This document shows, one piece after another, positions 50,682 to 60,400 of a DNA stretch of 64,000 bases. Each line of letters starts with the position of its first letter. The first letter of the stretch is position 1. The stretch is from CAJBVG01 sp943371425 (GTDB taxonomy: Bacteria; Bacteroidota; Bacteroidia; Sphingobacteriales; Sphingobacteriaceae), in contig CALRUR010000004.1 of assembly GCA_943371425.1 (NCBI GenBank), positions 1-64,000 on the forward strand. Direction: 5' to 3'. Both the position numbers and the translations under genes were made by a program. Under the pieces are notes generated by a model. That model was not told the origin of the DNA and made no database searches. It worked only from the letters and a program-made list of their open reading frames with translations.

Positions 50682-51512
50682 TTAATGTTCGTGATTGTGT
50701 ACATGGTCTACTGTAAACATTCCTGCGTAATTGTTCGCAATATTAACAGAGTATGGACTAAACATAACTACTGAATTTAGTTTATAATCTACTTTGGTAG
50801 CTCCATCAACTAATTTACCTGCATCTACATATAAATGAACCATTGGTCCGTCGGTACCATGTTCTTCTCTTACTTCAGCATTTTCTGCGCCAAAAGCCAA
50901 AGAAACAGTTTTGATATTATTTAAAGTTGGCGAGGAATAACCGCCAAAGCCACCAATATGGAAAATGTATGGAGTGCCTGTTAATATAGAATCCGTTGGA
51001 TCATCGAAACTACCTTCCATTTTCAAAAAGATATATCCAGAATTCCATGTCCAATACATCCCTGCTGCAGCACCACCCACATCTAACACGCCTGTTCTTT
51101 CTGTAGCTGGTTTCGTGTTTCTTAAACTGTCTATCCCAACTATAAATTTCACTGCAGTGTAATTGCCTTCTGGAATTCTTAAACGGATTTCTCTAGAACT
51201 CGCAACATTTTCTTTAACCAAAAAATAGCTGCTGTCTTGTGGAACTGTGTAAAAAGATCCATCAGCATTTGTAAATACAATATTGCTGATGAAATAATCA
51301 AACTTACTAATAGAATAATTCTGATTGAAAGAATTTGTATAAAATGGTGAGTCTAAAATTAAGCCTAATGAACCAACTTTATTGTCGAATTCTATTGATA
51401 TATACCCGTTTCTATTAGGATCTATATCATTTGTAGGCGTAGTAGAATCTTCTTTTTTACATGCTGAAAATAAGGTAATTAATATCGATAAACTTATTAT
51501 GATTTTTTTCAT
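50682..51512 (-). CDS. MbnP-family lipoprotein
   Basis: A 276-residue lipoprotein: MKKIIISLSILITLFSAC has lipobox FSAC with Cys18. The body matches the MbnP (copper-related) family: ISIEFDNKVGSLGLILD and YSISKFDYFISNIVF at the start, IPEGNYTAVKFIVGIDSLRN, and the hallmark AGMYWTWNSGYIFLKMEG with its Trp residues. The C-terminus is His-rich (TVDHVHNHEH). In methanotrophs MbnP binds copper through a Trp oxidised by the diheme peroxidase MbnH; no MbnH is encoded nearby. Downstream is the CxxC barrel and upstream a small Cys-rich protein, a plausible metal-handling set. Confidence 0.82.
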   Translation of the reverse strand: MKKIIISLSILITLFSACKKEDSTTPTNDIDPNRNGYISIEFDNKVGSLGLILDSPFYTNSFNQNYSISKFDYFISNIVFTNADGSFYTVPQDSSYFLVKENVASSREIRLRIPEGNYTAVKFIVGIDSLRNTKPATERTGVLDVGGAAAGMYWTWNSGYIFLKMEGSFDDPTDSILTGTPYIFHIGGFGGYSSPTLNNIKTVSLAFGAENAEVREEHGTDGPMVHLYVDAGKLVDGATKVDYKLNSVVMFSPYSVNIANNYAGMFTVDHVHNHEH

Positions 51513-51594
51513 TGTATATACTATTATCCCATTACATACTTTTAATAAGTACGCATAGTTTTGTAATTAATAAATTATTATTTGAATTGATTTT

Positions 51595-51966
51595 TTAGGA
51601 AAGAACCAAAAAATTAGGTGGGTGAAAACGAGTTTCGTGAAATTCAGATAATTTATATTGTTTTAACTCAGTATATATAGGAACTTGTGCAATAAAAATC
51701 TGAGCTAAAGAATATTCGTGTTCTATGTAAAGTAGTTCCTTTATGTTTTTTAGTGTATTAATAATAATGCCTTCCGCTTCTTTCTCCGAAGTTTGTTTTT
51801 CAATAAAACACTTGCCTAAACAACAAGAGTCTTCTACATCTCTATTTATACATAGTTTTTCTATTACGTATTCTTTTTCTAGCTCATAAAATCCAAAAAC
51901 CAATGTTTTCTGGATACTTATAAGTAAAAACAAAAATGCGAACGTAATTGATAATACTTGTTTCAC
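51595..51966 (-). CDS. Small Cys-motif exported protein of unknown function
   Basis: A 123-residue protein with an N-terminal hydrophobic segment (QVLSITFAFLFLLISIQKTLVFG) that is either a signal peptide or an anchor. Then follows KLCINRDVEDSCCLGKCFIEKQ, a Cys-rich motif of the form CIN-x7-C-x-GKC-x(2-4)-K seen in small Bacteroidota proteins near TonB receptors and metal transport genes. The rest has no recognised domain. It lies 82 bases upstream of the MbnP-like gene on the same strand, and downstream of recO, and could be part of the metal-handling set. Confidence 0.6.
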   Translation of the reverse strand: MKQVLSITFAFLFLLISIQKTLVFGFYELEKEYVIEKLCINRDVEDSCCLGKCFIEKQTSEKEAEGIIINTLKNIKELLYIEHEYSLAQIFIAQVPIYTELKQYKLSEFHETRFHPPNFLVLS

Positions 51967-52025
51967 TTGGCAAATATAATAAATACCGTAATTACTAAAT
52001 GTAATATAAGTAACAAAAACCTTGC

Positions 52026-52748
52026 CTAATTTAAAACTTCTTCTAAAACATGATGCGATTTTAAGCCTTTAAAATTGGGGATATGCCATTCATAATACCT
52101 AATCAAATCCATCAATAGCTGTTTCCTGGTTTCTGATTGAATTTTTATATTTTGGATTTCCTCGAAATTAGATGACATTAATTGCTCCATAACCTTTGTG
52201 CATTGTTCGTTCATAAACAAAGGGTGTTCGGGCATTTTAGTTAAAAACTGCGCATTTTTTAAGTCGAAAAATAGTTCGTTTATATTTTTTTCTTGAGGGT
52301 AGAATCCCAAATATTTAGAGTACTTCAACATAAACCATAAATGATAATTTGCAATAGACCCTTCGTTTAAATCTAACAATTCGATGGCATGAAATACAAA
52401 TTCAAATAACTCTTCGTCATTTGGTTGTTCTTTCAAGGTTTGGTAAAGTAGTTCACATATAAATAATGAAACAGATGTTTTAATTACATCTATTGAAATC
52501 TGATTCAATATGGGTTCATTTCTTAATTCAGAAATTCTCTGCAAGCCGCTGTTTTCTTTGTGGTAAACTACCATTTGCAATAAGTGCAATGGCTGCAACA
52601 TAGATGTTCTAATTTTAGATTTATTTTTACGGACGCCTTGTAATAAGTACGATTGGACTCCGAACTTTTCTGTAAAAATTTGAACTACTAAACTGCTTTC
52701 TGAATAAGGTGTACACTTTAAAATTATACCACGTGTTTTATGTAACAT
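52026..52748 (-). CDS. recO: DNA repair protein RecO
   Basis: A 240-residue RecO, which loads RecA with RecR. The OB-fold start (HKTRGIILKCTPYSESSLVVQIFTEKFGVQSYLLQGVRK) is characteristic, followed by the helical part; the zinc-finger Cys residues of some RecO proteins are absent, as in other Bacteroidota. The start ATG overlaps the porZ stop (TAATG), so the two are linked; recO next to porZ is a common order in the phylum. Confidence 0.93.
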   Translation of the reverse strand: MLHKTRGIILKCTPYSESSLVVQIFTEKFGVQSYLLQGVRKNKSKIRTSMLQPLHLLQMVVYHKENSGLQRISELRNEPILNQISIDVIKTSVSLFICELLYQTLKEQPNDEELFEFVFHAIELLDLNEGSIANYHLWFMLKYSKYLGFYPQEKNINELFFDLKNAQFLTKMPEHPLFMNEQCTKVMEQLMSSNFEEIQNIKIQSETRKQLLMDLIRYYEWHIPNFKGLKSHHVLEEVLN

Positions 52749-55045
52749 TAACGAACAAATAATATTTTGTTTACCATTTTTTCTAAGCCTTCTGCATCAG
52801 TAGAAAAAACTAAATATACACCTGTACTCACGCGTTCGCCATTAAAGTTTTTACCATACCAAATGGCTTGAGCACCGTTCGCTTTTGTATGAAAAACAAT
52901 TTTACCATTTACATCGGTAATTTTTACATCTGCATTTTGCACTAAGCCTTCAATAGCTATTGGCCCAGTATAGGTTTCTTTCACAGGGTTCGGGAAAACC
53001 TTTACAGTTTCTTTATTTGTTTCGGAGCCTTCTGTTGCATCACCTCTGTATGAAATAATTCCTTCATCACTTGCGAAATATACTTCTCCTGTATTTGGAT
53101 CTATAGCTATATCATTAATTCTGTTGGATAATAAAGGGCTATTGCTCTTGTTGAAATAATTAATTTCTTTTGTACCATCTTCAGAAAATAACCATGCTCC
53201 ATTGCTTGTTCCAACCCATTTTCGATTAGCTCCATCAACCTTTATACAAGTGATGGTTTCGTTTTCTAAAAGTGATTGTACAAATTCACCGTCAACAATT
53301 TTAATTGGTTGCGCATCAATATTTGTGGTAGTTAATACAATTGATGGGTTATAAAATACAGCTAAACCTTTGTTTGTACCAACCCAAATTTTACCTTCTT
53401 TTTCTTCTGTAATACACAAAACTTCTGTAGCTTCTTTGGGTAAATTTCCGGCGCCCTCTCCAATACCTAATTTTTTAAATGTAAGGGTTCCGTTTGCATT
53501 TTCTTTAAACACTAAGATATTATTACTTCTAGGTATACATACCCATTTCTGGTCGTTTCTATCAATGGTAATATCCGATACATATTTTAACTCTTGAAAT
53601 ACACCTGGAAACTCGAATGACTGCCACTGTCCGTTTGCTTTTCTTACAGATACAGGTTTTTCTGCCCAATAATTTGTAACCCATAATTGGTTCTTAGAAT
53701 CGAATGCAATACCAGTAATTCTGTATTGCCCATCGTTTCCTAGGGCTTCGCCAATGGTTGAATTATGATAGCTGTAATTTCTTACGTATTCACCATTATT
53801 AAACTCGGTTAATCCTTTCCAAAATGTACCATAATATTCTCTTCCAGAAATTGGGTCTATAGCTACTACAATAAAATCAAACAACGAATCTAACTCCGGT
53901 CTATTTAAGAAATTCCTGTTTTGCCACTCTCTGTTTTCGTATCTATAAATTCCATTTCTTGTAAATTTATTCGAATAATTATCGCCAACAGTGCCCGACG
54001 CTACAATTAACTTATCATTATTAATAGCAAGCCTTCTTGCAATGGTTTCATATGGTCCGTTCGGGTAATAATTTGAAGTTACTCCTTCAGTAATGGTAAA
54101 TCTAACCAAGCCATTTATAATATCTGCAACCCAAAGTGTATTTGTATTGTCGTATAATGCAGAAAAGGTGCTGCCAACAAAATTTGGGGTGTAATAAACC
54201 ATTTCAACGCTTAAATCTTGCCTATAGGTTCTCACCGAAACATTTTCTATTACAAATAATCGGTCGTTATCAACCCTCATTTTTCTAACATTTGCTGGAT
54301 AAATACTCTGTGCTGTTTGCCATATTAAGCCATTATAAGTTTTTATAGAATCTTTAAACTTGGTAAATAATTGATTATTAAACGCCACTAGGTGGTAGAC
54401 GGCGGTATTATTTGGAAATTTTTTTGTGCTATCATGTCGAGTCCAATTTTGGTAGTTAGCTAAATTAATATCGTTGTAATTTGCTTCTAACACTCCACTA
54501 TCGGTTGCGGCATAAATTTTATCGCCTAGCTTCGCCATATTATACACGGCTAAATTAGCACCGTTTGCACCTAAATAATAGGTGTCTTTAATTTCATTTT
54601 TAGCAAAATCATACAAAACTGTACCAAATCCACAGTTAATATATGCTATGCCATTGATACAATCTACAGAATTAATACTTTTTATTCCACTTATTTCCTT
54701 CTTTAAAATATCGTCGATGTTTATTATTTCATTGTTTTTAATGATGTCGATATTGGTATTTTCATAAGCAATTAATACTGAACCACTCGTAGGATCTAAT
54801 GCTGCCGTTTTAATTTTCACATCAGATAATCCGTCAACCTTCGTAATAACATTTATTGTACTGTCTTTCAAATCTAATGTGAATACGCCTGAATAGCAGA
54901 TTGCATATAATTTACTGTCATTTTCTAAAACTTCGATTGCCTGCTGATAGGGCATATGTGTTCTCCAGCTGCCAATTGATGTGCTTTGTGCATAAGATGT
55001 TAATTTGCAAGCTATTAAGAATAATATTGAAAGTTTCAGCTTCAT
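52748..55045 (-). CDS. porZ: T9SS attachment complex protein PorZ
   Basis: A 765-residue exported protein (signal MKLKLSILFLIACKLTSYAQ) that in Porphyromonas is part of the surface complex with PorU, PorV and PorQ which attaches cargo to anionic lipopolysaccharide. The mature start IGSWRTHMPYQQAIEV and KVDGLSDVKI are typical. Two beta-propellers of the two-component-regulator type cover about 30-680 (repeats such as ENDSKLYAICYSGVFTLD, KIWVGTNKGLAVFYNP, RKWVGTSNGAWLFSEDG). The last 80 residues are a T9SS sorting domain (VKVFPNPVKETYTGPIAIEG, then STGVYLVFSTD and KILFVR). The upstream region carries a palindrome. Confidence 0.88.
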   Translation of the reverse strand: MKLKLSILFLIACKLTSYAQSTSIGSWRTHMPYQQAIEVLENDSKLYAICYSGVFTLDLKDSTINVITKVDGLSDVKIKTAALDPTSGSVLIAYENTNIDIIKNNEIINIDDILKKEISGIKSINSVDCINGIAYINCGFGTVLYDFAKNEIKDTYYLGANGANLAVYNMAKLGDKIYAATDSGVLEANYNDINLANYQNWTRHDSTKKFPNNTAVYHLVAFNNQLFTKFKDSIKTYNGLIWQTAQSIYPANVRKMRVDNDRLFVIENVSVRTYRQDLSVEMVYYTPNFVGSTFSALYDNTNTLWVADIINGLVRFTITEGVTSNYYPNGPYETIARRLAINNDKLIVASGTVGDNYSNKFTRNGIYRYENREWQNRNFLNRPELDSLFDFIVVAIDPISGREYYGTFWKGLTEFNNGEYVRNYSYHNSTIGEALGNDGQYRITGIAFDSKNQLWVTNYWAEKPVSVRKANGQWQSFEFPGVFQELKYVSDITIDRNDQKWVCIPRSNNILVFKENANGTLTFKKLGIGEGAGNLPKEATEVLCITEEKEGKIWVGTNKGLAVFYNPSIVLTTTNIDAQPIKIVDGEFVQSLLENETITCIKVDGANRKWVGTSNGAWLFSEDGTKEINYFNKSNSPLLSNRINDIAIDPNTGEVYFASDEGIISYRGDATEGSETNKETVKVFPNPVKETYTGPIAIEGLVQNADVKITDVNGKIVFHTKANGAQAIWYGKNFNGERVSTGVYLVFSTDAEGLEKMVNKILFVR

Positions 55046-55053
55046 ACTGTAAA

Positions 55054-55072
55054 GTTAATTAGCCTAATTAAC
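55054..55072. promoter_or_regulatory. Palindrome upstream of porZ
   Basis: GTTAATTAG and its exact complement around one base, nine bases upstream of the porZ ATG. It has the form of an operator, but AT-rich palindromes of this length can also arise by chance. Confidence 0.3.
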
Positions 55073-55172
55073 AAAAAAACTAGTTATTTATTATTTAAAA
55101 AGCTTAATAATGAAGTAATATCTCAGCATTTATCGAAAAAAAATGGCAAATTTGCAGCCTATTTAAAAAAAC

Positions 55173-57476
55173 ATGTGGGGTAAATTTTCGGAATCAATTC
55201 TCAAATACAGACTTTTCTACTTAACAATAATTATTGCATTTACGAGTGTAATGGGTTACTATAGTAGAGAAGTGCAATTGTCTTTTGCAGGCTCTAAAAT
55301 TTTGCCATTGAGCGATCCAGAATATGTAGCCTATAATAAATTCAAAAGCAAATTTGGTGAAGATGGTAAAATGATGGTGCTTGGCATTTCATCAGAAAAA
55401 ATATTTCAAAAAGATTTTTACAATGCATGGTCGAAATTAGGCGATAGTATTTCTAATATCGACGGAATTTTAAATGTACTTTCTGTTGCTCATACATTTG
55501 AATTAAAAAAGGACACTTTAAAAAAATCGTTTGTACTTAATAGAATAAATAAAGGTGGAGTACAAACCCAAGAGCAGTGCGATAGTATAAAGAATGTAAT
55601 TTCTAATTTGCCATTTTATGATAAATTAATTTACAACGAAGACTCTTTGAGTACATTAATGGCAATTAGTTTTGACACTGTTGCTTTAAATAGTTCGCGT
55701 AGGGCAATAGTATTAAAACAAATAGACGATTATGTTGCGTTTTTTGAAGTCGACCAAAATATTGTTGTACATAAATCTGGCTTGCCATTTATACGCACTG
55801 TAGTTGCAAACCTTGTATCGGGTGAGTTCAAATTATTTCTGACCTTGGCATTATTAATTACAGCTGTAATTTTACTGTTTTTCTTCCGATCTTTTTATGC
55901 AGTATTATTCCCTGTTATTGTTGTGCTATTTGGAGTGGTAACTGCTGTAGGAACCATTGTTTTATTTGGTTATAAAATTACCATTCTCACAGGGCTTATC
56001 CCCCCGTTAATTGTAATTATAGGAATACCTAATAGTATTTTAATATTGAATAAGTACCATACAGAGTATATGTTATTGCAAGACAAGTTTAAAGCAATGC
56101 AAATAGCTATTAAACGAGTAGGTACTACTATATTTTTCACTAATTTAACAACTGCAATTGGGTTCGGTGTTTTCGGATTAACAAATTCGGAAGTACTAAC
56201 AGAATTTGGCATTATTGCTTCGCTAAACGTAATGATTACGTGGCTGCTGTCTTTAATTTTAATACCTATTATTTTTAGTTATTTACCAAATCCAAAAGCG
56301 TGGCAAACAAAACATTTAGAAAACAAATACCTAAATATTTTCATTTCGAAAGTAGACCACTGGGTTCATTTTAAACGTAAACAAATTTACGTAGCCACAA
56401 CTATTGTTGTAGTAATAGCAACAATAGGGATGTTAAGAGTAAGTGTCAACGGTTATATAGTAGACGACATGCCACAAGGTGCAGCGGTATTAAAAGATCT
56501 CGCTTTTTTTGAGAGAAATTTTGACGGAGTAATGCCCTTAGAGGTCCAAATTGATAGTAAAAGGAAAAACGGTTTAATTAATATCCCAACAATAAAAAAA
56601 ATAGAAAAATTGGATAAAATGATGAGTTCATATCCTGAGTTTTCTAGATCAGTTTCGTTAAATGAAGTATTGAAATACTCGAAACAAGCATTTTATAATG
56701 GCAATCCGCAATTTTATAAATTGCCTTCTGAAGCTGAAGCAGGGTTTATATTATCCTATGCAAAAACTTCTGGCGCCTCTACGGGTTTATTAAAGTCATA
56801 TATCGACACCAATAGCCAAGTTACTCGTGTTAGTTTTCAAGTTAAGGATGTTGGTTCGAACAGAATGAATGAATTATTGGCTGAATTAAAACCTCGAATA
56901 GATTCTATCTTTAATCCTGAAAAGTTTGATGTACTTATAACTGGTAATAGTGTATTGTTTGTAAAAGGAGCAAACTATTTATTGAAGAATTTAGTTGAAA
57001 GTTTAATGCTTGCATTCTTTTTAGTAGCCTTGTTAATGCTTGCATTGTTTAGAAGTTTTAAAGTGGTATTAATAACCTTAGTGCCAAACATTATACCTTT
57101 AATGATTACAGCAAGTATTATGGGGTACTTGGGCTTAAGTTTAAAGCCTAGTACAATTCTAATATACAGTATTGCATTAGGAATTGCATCCGATCAAACC
57201 TTGTATTTCTTAACGAAGTTTAGGCACGATCAATTAAGTAAAGGTTTTAGTACTTCGAGAACCATTTCGATGACCTTAAAAGAAACAGGTATGAGTATGA
57301 TTTATACTGCAATTATTTTGTTTTTTGGTTTCGGGATATTTTCGGCATCAAGTTTTGGGGGTACAGTGGCGTTAGGAATTTTACTATCCATAACCTTAGT
57401 AGTAGCAATGTTATGCAACTTAGTTTTGTTGCCAGCATTAATAATTAGTTTTGACAAAAAAGAGAAGAAAGATTAA
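55173..57476 (+). CDS. MMPL/RND-type membrane transporter
   Basis: A 767-residue protein with the RND layout: TM1 (FYLTIIIAFTSVMGYYS), a periplasmic loop of about 180 residues, five helices (residues about 215-370, with GIPNSILILNKYHTEYM), a second TM and periplasmic loop, and a last group of five helices (YSIALGIASDQTLYFLTKFRHD, then TAIILFFGFGIFSASSF). The doubled architecture of about 770 residues and the absence of a membrane-fusion partner fit MMPL/HpnN-like lipid exporters rather than AcrB. Cargo unknown; lipids or hopanoids are likely. Its stop lies seven bases before the ileS start. Confidence 0.85.
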   Translation: MWGKFSESILKYRLFYLTIIIAFTSVMGYYSREVQLSFAGSKILPLSDPEYVAYNKFKSKFGEDGKMMVLGISSEKIFQKDFYNAWSKLGDSISNIDGILNVLSVAHTFELKKDTLKKSFVLNRINKGGVQTQEQCDSIKNVISNLPFYDKLIYNEDSLSTLMAISFDTVALNSSRRAIVLKQIDDYVAFFEVDQNIVVHKSGLPFIRTVVANLVSGEFKLFLTLALLITAVILLFFFRSFYAVLFPVIVVLFGVVTAVGTIVLFGYKITILTGLIPPLIVIIGIPNSILILNKYHTEYMLLQDKFKAMQIAIKRVGTTIFFTNLTTAIGFGVFGLTNSEVLTEFGIIASLNVMITWLLSLILIPIIFSYLPNPKAWQTKHLENKYLNIFISKVDHWVHFKRKQIYVATTIVVVIATIGMLRVSVNGYIVDDMPQGAAVLKDLAFFERNFDGVMPLEVQIDSKRKNGLINIPTIKKIEKLDKMMSSYPEFSRSVSLNEVLKYSKQAFYNGNPQFYKLPSEAEAGFILSYAKTSGASTGLLKSYIDTNSQVTRVSFQVKDVGSNRMNELLAELKPRIDSIFNPEKFDVLITGNSVLFVKGANYLLKNLVESLMLAFFLVALLMLALFRSFKVVLITLVPNIIPLMITASIMGYLGLSLKPSTILIYSIALGIASDQTLYFLTKFRHDQLSKGFSTSRTISMTLKETGMSMIYTAIILFFGFGIFSASSFGGTVALGILLSITLVVAMLCNLVLLPALIISFDKKEKKD

Positions 57477-57483
57477 TATCAAT

Positions 57484-60400
57484 ATGAGTAAATATCCTGA
57501 ATACAAACAGTTGAATTTATCGCAGATCGGGAAAGATGTGCTGAAATATTGGAAACAAGATGATGTGTTTTCGAAGAGTATTCTTACTCGTCCGGAAAAT
57601 AAACCATATACATTTTATGAAGGCCCTCCTTCGGCTAATGGCATGCCTGGTATACACCACGTAATGGCAAGAAGTATTAAAGATATTTTTTGTAGATATA
57701 AAACCCTACAAGGATTCCAAGTGAAGAGAAAAGGTGGATGGGATACACATGGTTTACCAATTGAATTAGCTGTAGAGAAATCCTTAGGTATTACAAAAGA
57801 AGATATAGGTAAAAAGATTTCTGTAGATGAGTATAACGCAGCTTGTAAAAAAGAAGTAATGCGCTATACTGATGTTTGGAACGACCTTACGGAAAAAATG
57901 GGGTATTGGGTTGATTTAGATAATCCATATGTTACCTACCACAATGAATACATAGAAACACTTTGGTATTTGTTGAAAAGGATGTACGACAAAGGGTTGT
58001 TATACAAAGGATATACCATACAGCCATATTCACCTGCTGCAGGCACAGGCTTGAGTTCGCATGAACTTAATCAGCCAGGAACTTATAAAATGGTGAAAGA
58101 TACCACTGTTGTTGCGCAATTTAAAGCCATAAACAATGAAGCTTCGGCCCAATTGTTTGATGGTGTAAATGCCGATATACATTTTATTGCATGGACAACT
58201 ACTCCTTGGACTTTACCATCTAATACTGCTCTTGCAGTAGGTAAAGAAATTGAATACGTATTAGTTCATTCATTCAATCAATATACATTTCAACCTATAA
58301 ATGTTGTACTGGCAAAAGATTTATTTCCTAAGTATTTTTCAGAAAAAAATGCTGAAATAAGTATTGATGAATATAAAGCTGGAGATAAAAATATTCCATA
58401 TAAAATTTTAAAAAGTTTTAAAGGAAAAGAATTAGCAGGCATACAATACGAGCAATTATTGCCCTACGTGCAACCAACAGATGGCGATGCGTTTAAAGTT
58501 ATAATTGGAGATTTTGTAACTACAGAAGATGGTACAGGCATAGTGCACATTGCACCTAGTTTTGGAGCCGACGATTTTAGAGTTGCAAAACAAAATGGAA
58601 TTGGATCCTTAACTTTAGTAGATAAACGAGGTAAGTTTTTAGAATCGGTTACAGATTTTGCAAATGAATTTGTAAAAGAAGATTATTTAAATGCGGAAGA
58701 AAAAGAAATAGAAAGAACGAAACAAGCGAGAGAAAAATATTTATCGGTTGATGAGCGAATTTCAATTAAATTAAAAACAGAAAACAAGGCATTTAAAGTA
58801 GAGAAATACGAACATACATACCCTCATTGTTGGAGAACAGATAAGCCTGTTTTGTATTACCCACTAGATTCTTGGTTTATAAAAACCACCGCACTTAAAG
58901 AGCGTATGGTTGAGTTAAACAAAACTATTAATTGGAAACCAGAATCTACTGGTACGGGCAGATTTGGTAATTGGTTAGAAAATTTGGTGGATTGGAATTT
59001 ATCGCGTTCAAGGTATTGGGGAACGCCCCTACCAATTTGGAGAACGGAAGATTCAACTCAAGAAAAATGTATTGGTTCCATACAAGAATTAAAAATAGAA
59101 TTAGCGAAAGCAGTAAATGCGGAAGTATTTAATTCAGAAGAAAAAGTTAAGCTTCAAAACATTTTAACTCAATATAATAATAACACATTTGATTTACATA
59201 GGCCTTATGTTGATGATATTGTATTAGTATCTGAAGATGGTAAAAAAATGTTTAGAGAGCCGGATTTAATTGATGTTTGGTTTGATTCTGGAGCAATGCC
59301 TTATGCACAATGGGGATTAGATTTAGAAAAGTTAGCCGCTGGCGACAATATGCCTTTTGCCGCTGGTTGGGATGGTGCTTTCCCTGCAGATTTTATAGCA
59401 GAAGGAGTAGACCAAACAAGAGGATGGTTTTTTACTTTACATGCAATTGGAGTTTTAATGTTTGATTCGATCGCGTATAAAAATGTAGTTTCTAACGGAT
59501 TGGTGTTAGATAAAAACGGCAATAAAATGTCGAAGCGTTTAGGCAATGCAGTTGACCCTTTTGATACTATTGAAAAATTTGGTGCCGATGCAACAAGGTG
59601 GTACTTAATAAGCAATGCTGCACCTTGGGAGAATTTAAAGTTTGATATAGATGGACTACAAGAAGTTCAACGAAAGTTTTTTGGCACACTTTACAATACA
59701 TATGCTTTCTTCGCTTTGTATGCAAACATAGATCAGTTTGAAATTGATGAACAGAATTTAATTCCTGTTGAAGAAAGACCAGAATTAGATCGTTGGATCA
59801 TTTCAAGTTTAAATACATTAATTAAAGATGTAGAAGAAGCTTATGAGAATTACGAACCTCATAAGGCGGCACGATTTATTCAAAGTTTTGTAGACGAGAA
59901 TTTATCTAATTGGTATGTAAGGTTGGCTCGTAGAAGATTTTGGAGAGGAGAAATGACCAATGATAAAAAAGCTGCTTACGAAACCTTGTTCGAATGCTTA
60001 GTTACTTGTACGCAGTTAATGAGCCCAGTAGCACCGTTCTTTTCTGATTGGATGTACAAAAACTTAACAGATGGATTAAGAAGTAAAGCTGTAGAACACA
60101 ATACTAACTTAAAAGAAGAATCGGTACACTTAAGTACTTGGCCAGTTGCCAATGAAAAAAACATTGATACGGGACTAAACGAAAGTATGCGTTTAGCACA
60201 AGATATTTCTTCGATGATTCTTTCTTTGCGTAAAAAAGTAAACATTAATGTTCGTCAGCCATTACAAAAAGTGTTAATTCCGGTGCTCGATGATAAGTTT
60301 GTAACTAAAGTAGATAGAGTAAAATCATTGATACTATCTGAAACAAATTTGAAAGAATTGACTTATTTAACGGATACTGAAGGATTCATTAAAAAGAAGA

